Below, one piece after another: positions 56,547-64,000 of a stretch of 64,000 bases of DNA; position 1 is the first letter of the stretch; every line of letters begins with the position of its first letter. Under the pieces are notes generated by a model. The model saw only the letters and a list, made by a program, of their open reading frames with translations, did not search any database and had not been told where the DNA came from. The translations under genes and the position numbers were made by a program. This DNA is from Thiotrichales bacterium 19S3-11 (GTDB lineage: Bacteria; Pseudomonadota; Gammaproteobacteria; Francisellales; Francisellaceae): the NCBI GenBank assembly GCA_021713295.1, contig JAKJJU010000001.1:62001-126000 (forward strand). Reading direction: 5' to 3'.

Positions 56547-57338
56547 CTATAGTTTAACGGATTCTTTTTTATGCCAAAATGGTGTATTACTTAATGCAGT
56601 TGAAGGCGATGCCATTTCTCTTACTGGCATAGGTCTTGCCAAGTAGGCACTTCTTCCTGCTTTAATGGCATAATTAAACGCTAAGGCCATTTCAACCGGG
56701 TTGCCTGCCAAGGCAACAGCACTATTTAATAAAACACCATCAAAACCCATTTCCATGACTTTTGCTGCATCTGAGGCTATGCCAATACCAGCATCAACAA
56801 TTAATTGAATATTAGGAAAACGTAACCTCAGTACACTTAAAGCATAAGGATTATAAACCCCTTTGCCACTGCCAATGGGTGCTGCCCATGGCATTAATAC
56901 TTTAACACCCAAATCGACTAAATGCTTAGCCATAACTAAATCATCTGTAATATACGGTAAGACATTAAACCCTTTATCAATTAAACTCTCACAGGCATTA
57001 ATCACACCTATCATATCAGGTTGAAGGTTATAATCATCACCAATAACTTCAACTTTTATCCAGTTTGTTTTAAATACTTCTTGTGCCATTTCTGCCATCA
57101 AAATGGCTTCTTTAGCACTACGACAGCCTGCCGTATTTGGTAATAAATGACAGCCTGTTTTTAATAATGCTTGCCAAAGATGATTATCCTTATTCGTTGC
57201 ACTACTTCGCTTTAATGAAACTGTAATTAGCGATGCCTCTGAAGCATTAATTGAATCTAACATAATCTTAACCGATGGGTATAAGGCTGTACCTAAAATG
57301 AATCGTGAACTTAATGATTTATCTAATAGTTGCCACAT
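56547..57338 (-). CDS. thiG: thiazole synthase ThiG
   Basis: Forms the thiamine thiazole from deoxyxylulose-5-phosphate, iminoglycine and ThiS thiocarboxylate. The 263-residue TIM-barrel has the F-I-L-G-T start, NTAGCRSAKEAILMA near 68-82, the Schiff-base Lys95 (WIKVEV), VLMPWAAPIGSGKG and the phosphate loop VDAGIG. It starts 3 bases after thiS, so the sulfur carrier and synthase are made together. Confidence 0.96.
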   Translation of the reverse strand: MWQLLDKSLSSRFILGTALYPSVKIMLDSINASEASLITVSLKRSSATNKDNHLWQALLKTGCHLLPNTAGCRSAKEAILMAEMAQEVFKTNWIKVEVIGDDYNLQPDMIGVINACESLIDKGFNVLPYITDDLVMAKHLVDLGVKVLMPWAAPIGSGKGVYNPYALSVLRLRFPNIQLIVDAGIGIASDAAKVMEMGFDGVLLNSAVALAGNPVEMALAFNYAIKAGRSAYLARPMPVREMASPSTALSNTPFWHKKESVKL

Positions 57339-57341
57339 TTG

Positions 57342-57551
57342 CTACCCTCCTTGCATTGGCGTAATAACATCAACTTTATCACCTTCATTAATAACATAGG
57401 CTTGATAACTACTACGTGGAATCAATTGATCGTTAACCACAACAGCAAAATAATCGCCATGAATCCCCTCTGATGATAATAACTCACTCAATAACGGTCT
57501 TATTTGATTAATTTGTATCATCTTTTGATTAAACTGTATTTGCATTGACAT
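57342..57551 (-). CDS. thiS: sulfur carrier protein ThiS
   Basis: A 69-residue ubiquitin-like sulfur carrier ending in the required Gly-Gly (ITPMQGG), where a thiocarboxylate is formed for thiazole synthesis. Either the ATG at 57551 or that at 57545 may be used. It overlaps thiO by 23 bases. No thiF, needed for adenylation, is in the window, so activation must be encoded elsewhere (thiF or moeB). Confidence 0.93.
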   Translation of the reverse strand: MSMQIQFNQKMIQINQIRPLLSELLSSEGIHGDYFAVVVNDQLIPRSSYQAYVINEGDKVDVITPMQGG

Positions 57552-58632
57552 AAGCCTGCCTTTTTCCTTGGATTAAACGGATAACGTCAAAAGCTACTTT
57601 TGGTGCAAATAAATAGCCATGACGAGATAATCCATTGATTCTAATAATAGAATCATTATCTTGAATAATGGGTAAATCATTTTCACTCGATGGTCTGCAG
57701 TGACTAATCGTTTTAATAATTCGCGCTTCACTAAAGCGTGCATCAATCACATACAGCATTGATAGTAACTCCATCATACTCTCAATTGAAATTGCTGAGG
57801 TATCTTCTGCATAAATACTTGTTGCACCAACATAATATATGCCATTCCCTCTAGGAATTAAATACAATGAATACCGTGGATGAAGTAGGCGTATTACTTG
57901 ATTTATATTAATATGCGGTTGATAAATGACAATTGCTTCTCCACGAATTGCAAATAACCCCTGAAGATCACATTTTGCACCCAAACCACGACAATCAAAA
58001 ATATAATCATAGTCAACCTCATCACAAGCAAAGTGATCTAGATTAATCGTTTTGTTTTCAAACCATTGTATCTGATTGTGGCAGGTAAAATACGCCATTG
58101 TTGACTGATAGAATAAAGGCACATTAATCACAGCTTCATCTTCAAAATATAAACAGTTTTTGTAAAAATTTGCTGTATTTAAATCTGCAATATCAATTGC
58201 CAATTCTGACACCAAACCATAATATTGGCCCATATTAACATCACAAGTATTTAAGCTATCCATTCGAAAATGAATCAATGATCTAATTCGCTCTAATTCC
58301 TGCTTATCTTCTTGTGCTGCAAGAATAAGCGTTGCTTTTTTCTGTAGAATCTTTGACCTTTTATCGGCAATGACTCCATTGAGTAATTGATCCCATAATT
58401 CAAAAGAATTTTTCCCATAATCGTAAATGCCTTCATGACAGCTCATTAACTCTGCCATTGGTGCAAGCATACCTGCTGCCTGATAACCACAGCTTTTTTT
58501 ACCATCTTTGGTATGGTTGTCATACAAGTTAATACTGATGTTCGGATATTCTTTTAACAGTGCCAAGGTTAAAACACGCCCCATAAGGCCACAACCTATC
58601 ACCGCAACTCGATTAAACTCTAACATACTCAT
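57529..58632 (-). CDS. thiO: glycine oxidase ThiO
   Basis: A 367-residue FAD-dependent oxidase that makes iminoglycine for thiazole formation with oxygen, replacing the anaerobic ThiH. The flavin fold V-A-V-I-G-C-G-L-M-G is at residues 9-18. The C-terminal LYLIPRGNGIYYVGATS and RINGLSRHGYLFAP segments are typical of ThiO/DadA-like oxidases. Its presence in place of thiH indicates oxygen-dependent thiamine synthesis. It follows thiC by 11 bases. Confidence 0.93.
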   Translation of the reverse strand: MSMLEFNRVAVIGCGLMGRVLTLALLKEYPNISINLYDNHTKDGKKSCGYQAAGMLAPMAELMSCHEGIYDYGKNSFELWDQLLNGVIADKRSKILQKKATLILAAQEDKQELERIRSLIHFRMDSLNTCDVNMGQYYGLVSELAIDIADLNTANFYKNCLYFEDEAVINVPLFYQSTMAYFTCHNQIQWFENKTINLDHFACDEVDYDYIFDCRGLGAKCDLQGLFAIRGEAIVIYQPHININQVIRLLHPRYSLYLIPRGNGIYYVGATSIYAEDTSAISIESMMELLSMLYVIDARFSEARIIKTISHCRPSSENDLPIIQDNDSIIRINGLSRHGYLFAPKVAFDVIRLIQGKRQAYVNANTV

Positions 58633-58643
58633 GGTCTTACTTT

Positions 58644-60470
<1,827 letters not shown>

Positions 60471-60555
60471 TTAATTAATACGTTTTCTCATACATAAAGC
60501 AATAGAAAGAAATCAAATCAAACTAGATATAGCTACAAATATCACTATCATCAAT

Positions 60556-60645
60556 TACACTTCCTACGCCAGTATTAGCTGGTTCAGGTTCAAAGGGTCA
60601 AAGCAAATTACTTTTCTCAGCCACTTAAGGGCTCCCCTGTGTCTA
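60556..60645 (-). promoter_or_regulatory. TPP riboswitch (THI element) of the thiamine operon
   Basis: On the minus strand this reads, in order, GGGGAGCCC, GGCTGAGA, GACCCTTTGAACCTGA and TAATACTGGCGTAGGAA, the full conserved core of the thiamine-pyrophosphate aptamer. It lies about 95 bases before thiC. No strong terminator hairpin with a U-run is visible in between, so control of translation initiation is more likely than attenuation. Confidence 0.95.
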
Positions 60646-60752
60646 ACTCGGATATTAGAATTAACTAAACCCTGATAAATGTCAAGCAAACACTTTAACC
60701 TATTACTTCATCTAAACTAAACTATGCAGTAACTAAATAATGGAAAATAGCT

Positions 60753-61358
60753 ATGTTATATCGACTACAATTATTACTTATACTGCTAGTAACACCCGCA
60801 GTCTTCTTTGCAAAAGAAGCAAAAGCAATCTTTGCTGGTGGTTGTTTTTGGTGTATGGAAGCTGATTTTTACGACTTAAAAGAAAATAATTATCCAAGTG
60901 CTATTATAAAGATTACCCCAGGATATGATGGTGGAACAATTAAAAATCCAAACTATGGATTAGTCTCCTCAGGTCAAAGTAATTATAAAGAAGTTGTCGA
61001 AGTAATTTATGATCCTCAGAAAGTCAGCTATAAAACACTTGTTAAGTTCTTTTTTCTACATATTGACCCAACCGTTAAAGATCAACAATTTTGTGATGTC
61101 GGTAAACAATACGCTTCAGCAATCTACTATACCAACACTCAACAAAAACAAATTGCATTATCAATACTTAAACAAGTTAAAACAACACTTAATCAACCTG
61201 TTTTTACTGAAATTTTAGCCAGTACTGAATTCTATAAAGCAGAAGAATATCACCAACAATATTATAAGAAAAATCCATTACGTTATAAATATTATCGTTG
61301 GCGCTGTGATCGTGATTCAACCGTTAATTCTATATGGCTGAATAAATCACTAGATTAG
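60753..61358 (+). CDS. msrA: exported peptide-methionine (S)-S-oxide reductase MsrA
   Basis: Repairs methionine-S-sulfoxide. The 201-residue protein has an N-terminal hydrophobic signal (about residues 1-20) directly before the catalytic core, FAGGCFWCMEADF (Cys near 31). TPGYDGGTIKNPNYGLVSSG, the EVVEVIYDP strand and EEYHQQYY near the end follow. The signal places it in the periplasm or outer envelope, which pairs with the membrane-anchored MsrB at 29970-30551. The C-terminus has a Cys (YRWRCDR) that could serve as resolving cysteine. Confidence 0.93.
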   Translation: MLYRLQLLLILLVTPAVFFAKEAKAIFAGGCFWCMEADFYDLKENNYPSAIIKITPGYDGGTIKNPNYGLVSSGQSNYKEVVEVIYDPQKVSYKTLVKFFFLHIDPTVKDQQFCDVGKQYASAIYYTNTQQKQIALSILKQVKTTLNQPVFTEILASTEFYKAEEYHQQYYKKNPLRYKYYRWRCDRDSTVNSIWLNKSLD

Positions 61359-61365
61359 GAAATTA

Positions 61366-61542
61366 CTAGCGTTTAATAATAGCTTTTTTACGATTTATTA
61401 AATAAAAAGATACGCTACTGATGATAGCTGCTACCCACTCAATTGAATGAGAAAAACTCAAATCCAAATGAAAATTAATCGCACAGACGACAAAATAATG
61501 AATCACTAATAAATAAAAGATATATTTAATTTTTACTAACAT
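61366..61542 (-). CDS. small membrane protein, 58 residues
   Basis: A 58-residue ORF with an AGAGATAAG site before its ATG at 61542. The sequence MLVKIKYIFYLLVIHYFVVC forms one transmembrane helix; a second follows (SIEWVAAIISSVSFYLI), and it ends in a basic tail (NRKKAIIKR). It resembles the many unnamed two-helix small proteins of bacteria. It is convergent with msrA, 7 bases apart. Function unknown. Confidence 0.5.
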   Translation of the reverse strand: MLVKIKYIFYLLVIHYFVVCAINFHLDLSFSHSIEWVAAIISSVSFYLINRKKAIIKR

Positions 61543-61861
61543 CGCTTATCTCTTCATATCATTTAAATTAAACCATACTTTCATTCTCACATGCTCATAG
61601 TATAAATAACATACTATAATGCGTTATCTGATATGAGAAATTCGCAGTAATCTATATCAGCAATTGCTCAATTAAAGCATCTGCAATGTCTCAATAGACG
61701 CCAACATCAACCAAAAAAACTAACAAAATCTTTAAATAATTCTTATTTATTTTTAAATTTCATTAAATATATTTTTATATTAAAAATTACAAAATATTAT
61801 TAAATATCGATATTTTTATTATTAGCTATTTTAAATTATTTAGATTTTATTGGGGATTTGG
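61543..61861. promoter_or_regulatory. AT-rich intergenic region before the repeat lipoprotein
   Basis: About 320 very AT-rich bases between divergent genes. A perfect 7-base inverted repeat, ATAGTAT-N7-ATACTAT (61597-61617), could be an operator or weak hairpin. The GGGGATTTGG segment at the end is the ribosome-binding region for the lipoprotein. Nothing else was recognised. Confidence 0.4.
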
Positions 61862-64000
61862 ATGCATAGAGCTCAACTAATTAAAACAATTAAAATTGGC
61901 TTAATCATCTTGTTTTGTAGCGTCATCACTGCCTGTTATGATGACAGCGTATCCATCGATGGCGATGGTCATTTTAATTTCTCTGAAGAATCTTTAAATT
62001 TATACCCAAAGCAAACTGGAACTGTCACACTTTCTAATACAGGCTCAAAAGATATTACTGATTTTAGCTTAACCATCCCTGAAGAATTTAATGCTTACAT
62101 AACAAGTAATACTTGCGCAAGCACAACCACACTTCTAGTTAATAAGCAGTGTAACTTTTCCTATGATACCGCTAGTGCAAAAAGTAATTTTACTGGCAAT
62201 ATCACCGCATCAGGTAACAGCAATAGTGTTGATAACACGCCATTAAAATTACCTGTTAACTTAGCAACATCAGGCCATTTTACATTTAGCCCGCAACAAT
62301 TAACCTTATATCCCAACCAGACAGGCACAGTAACGTTAAGTAACACTGGTGGAGAGGATATAGAAAGCTTTAAATTAACTATTCCAGAAGAACTATCAGG
62401 ATATATTTCAGATAATAGCTGCACTGCAACAACACTTGACTCAAACACTCACTGTTCATTTAACTATGATACAAATGGTGCTAAATCTAAATACAGCGGT
62501 AATATTACTGCTTCAGGGGATAGTAACACAGTTGATAACACGCCTTTAAATTTAGCAGTTGAATTAAATAAAGAAGGTCATTTTAGCTTTTCGCCGGATA
62601 AATTGAATTTATTTCCTTACCAAACCGGAACAGTTACACTAAAAAACACAGGTGAAGAAACCATTAGTGACTTTAAGCTAACCATACCTGAAGCATTTAC
62701 TCAATATATCCAGAGCAATACCTGCCAAGACATTACAAGTTTAGCTAAAAATACTAGCTGCAGTATCGACTATGACACATCTGAGGCGACAGAAAGTTAT
62801 ACGGGCTATATTACAGCAACTGGTAATACACAGAATGTTGATAATACACCAGAAACATTACCGATTCACCTAGCTAAGTTGGGACATTTTGTATTTTCAG
62901 AGACTGAGCTTAATCTATACCCCAATGAATCTGGAACGGTGGTCGTTTCAAATTCAGGCGAAGAAACAATTACATCCTTTAAGCTTGCCATACCTTCAGA
63001 ATTCCAGCAATACATCACTGAAAATGATTGTGCGGATATTAATACTATTTCGGTTAATGACAGCTGTTCATTTAAATATAACACTACAGGTGCAACAAGT
63101 GATTTTAACGGTAATATTAGTGTATCAGGTGACAGTAAAACCGTTGATAATACACCTTTAAATTTACCTGTAACTCTTGCTAAATCTGGTCATTTTGTAT
63201 TTGATCCTAAACAACTGAATGCAACTAAAGGCCAGACAGGAGTCGTCACATTAACCAATACGGGAGAACAAACAATCACAGGTTTTCAGTTAGTCATCCC
63301 TGATAATTTATCAAGCTATATAACCAATAATGACTGTAATCAGTCACAAGAAGAATTAAAAGCAAAGGCGTCATGCTCATTTAAATATGATACAACAAAC
63401 TTAACAGAAACAATCAAAGATAATATCACTGCCAATGGCAATAGCAATACTGTGAATAATACTCCAACTACTTTAGAAACTAACTTCATTATCAAGGGTA
63501 ATTTTACTTTCTCTGAAAGTGCATTGGACATTACCAATGAAAGCTCAGGTACAGTAACACTCAAAAATGATGGTGGCTATACCATCACAGACTTTAAATT
63601 AACCATTCCTGATGGATTTAATCAATATATCACACAAAATACCTGTCAAGAAAAAAGCGAACTTAACGTAAATACTAGCTGTTATTTTGATTACAACACA
63701 ACTCAAGCAACAGAAGCATTTACAGGCACAATTACAGCAGAAGGTAATCCCCAGACTGTCGATAATACACCTGAGAGTTTGGCTGTTGATTTAAGTATTT
63801 TAGGTGACTTTGTTTTTAACCCAAGTAGTCTTAAACTAATCAACAATAATACCGGCAGTGTCATTTTAGAGAACAAAGGTGGTACAACAATTGATCAAGT
63901 TGATTTAAACATACCCAAAGACTTATTACCATTTATTACAAGTAATTCATGTCAGGGAATATCATCACTAAAAGCCAATGCAAGCTGTTCATTTTCTTAT
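61862..64000 (+). CDS. large tandem-repeat lipoprotein (Ig-like domains), partial
   Basis: An ORF open to the window edge (713 codons visible). A lipoprotein signal ends at Cys25 (lipobox ITAC). From residue 36 on, seven tandem domains of 101-103 residues begin near 61967, 62273, 62576, 62882, 63188, 63497 and 63803; the last is incomplete. Each starts G-(H/N/D)-F-x-F, contains a T-G-x-V-x-(L/V)-x-N-x-G segment, L-x-I-P, two cysteines about 15 apart and D-N-T-P. The plan suggests a surface-exposed rod or adhesin with one disulfide per domain. Repeats are diverged, so they are not recent duplications. Confidence 0.85.
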   Translation, partial: MHRAQLIKTIKIGLIILFCSVITACYDDSVSIDGDGHFNFSEESLNLYPKQTGTVTLSNTGSKDITDFSLTIPEEFNAYITSNTCASTTTLLVNKQCNFSYDTASAKSNFTGNITASGNSNSVDNTPLKLPVNLATSGHFTFSPQQLTLYPNQTGTVTLSNTGGEDIESFKLTIPEELSGYISDNSCTATTLDSNTHCSFNYDTNGAKSKYSGNITASGDSNTVDNTPLNLAVELNKEGHFSFSPDKLNLFPYQTGTVTLKNTGEETISDFKLTIPEAFTQYIQSNTCQDITSLAKNTSCSIDYDTSEATESYTGYITATGNTQNVDNTPETLPIHLAKLGHFVFSETELNLYPNESGTVVVSNSGEETITSFKLAIPSEFQQYITENDCADINTISVNDSCSFKYNTTGATSDFNGNISVSGDSKTVDNTPLNLPVTLAKSGHFVFDPKQLNATKGQTGVVTLTNTGEQTITGFQLVIPDNLSSYITNNDCNQSQEELKAKASCSFKYDTTNLTETIKDNITANGNSNTVNNTPTTLETNFIIKGNFTFSESALDITNESSGTVTLKNDGGYTITDFKLTIPDGFNQYITQNTCQEKSELNVNTSCYFDYNTTQATEAFTGTITAEGNPQTVDNTPESLAVDLSILGDFVFNPSSLKLINNNTGSVILENKGGTTIDQVDLNIPKDLLPFITSNSCQGISSLKANASCSFSY

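Noticed and set aside
62161-63564. Minus- and plus-frame ORFs inside the repeat lipoprotein
   Set aside because: They recur with the repeat period and are by-products of the tandem coding sequence, which itself is open through the window end.
61967-64000. Period of about 306 bases considered as a DNA-level satellite or CRISPR-like array
   Set aside because: Similarity is strongest at protein level, differences fall in codons, and there is no spacer/repeat structure; it is a protein domain array.

Overview
The window is low-GC (roughly one third G+C by eye), gene-dense DNA from a Gram-negative, probably gammaproteobacterial organism. Supporting signs are lipoprotein and Sec signal peptides, an RND efflux pump, an OmpR-type two-component system, a one-piece tmRNA whose proteolysis tag ends in VAAKAA (recalled to resemble Francisella tags), and a cfa lipid operon of gammaproteobacterial type. 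A phytochelatin-synthase-like protease, a calpain-like protease, a Fic protein and a small protein ending in a CaaX-like box suggest relatives of host-associated lineages such as Francisella, Piscirickettsia, Fastidiosibacter or Legionella. The taxonomic placement is inference.

Layout. 1-8.5 kb: housekeeping and membrane genes (hypothetical membrane protein, acyl-CoA ligase FadD, ferritin-like protein, FMN glutamate-synthase-family protein, YihY, TerC, WrbA). 8.6-16.9 kb: ssrA (tmRNA), then a type I restriction-modification system (hsdM-hsdS-hsdR) enclosed between the ssrA 3' end and a displaced, 3-nt-shorter copy of that end. This is the outline of an ssrA-targeted genomic island without a visible integrase. 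17-21.7 kb: accessory genes (Asp/Glu racemase, autoregulated-looking Fic protein, MFS carrier, unknown protein, small CaaX-like protein), plus a scar made of the 5' ends of the racemase and fic genes. 21.9-24.5 kb: quinol-monooxygenase-like protein, ammonium channel and a degenerate metallo-beta-lactamase-fold protein. 24.6-27.5 kb: mtnK-mtnA-class II aldolase, which would convert 5-methylthioribose to DHAP and methylthioacetaldehyde (the DHAP shunt). 27.7-34.9 kb: secreted subtilisin, VOC protein, exported MsrB, RND pump with its adaptor; two inverted copies of a 70-bp hairpin element flank the block from VOC to the pump.

35.5-44.5 kb: candidate host-interaction and secreted proteins. These are a protein with five basic Ser/Thr motifs in its tail, an exported phytochelatin-synthase-like protease, a calpain-family protease with a helical insertion, an exported unknown, a serine-rich lipoprotein and a large secreted beta-rich protein. 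44.6-54.3 kb: thioesterase, then an eight-gene membrane-lipid operon (FAD oxidoreductase, DUF1365, Cfa, chalcone-isomerase-like, MFS, DUF3833, SDR, desaturase) preceded by a two-component system whose kinase has almost no periplasmic loop. 54.4-60.7 kb: acetyltransferase and the thiCOSG-thiDE thiamine operon under a TPP riboswitch. 60.7-64 kb: exported MsrA, a tiny membrane protein and a large lipoprotein made of at least seven roughly 102-residue tandem domains, open at the window edge.

Functional threads are oxidative stress defence (exported MsrA and MsrB, WrbA, ferritin-like protein), membrane lipid remodelling, nutrient salvage (MTR, thiamine, ammonium), and probable interaction with a host or predator. 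No tRNA, rRNA, CRISPR array or intact insertion sequence was seen.
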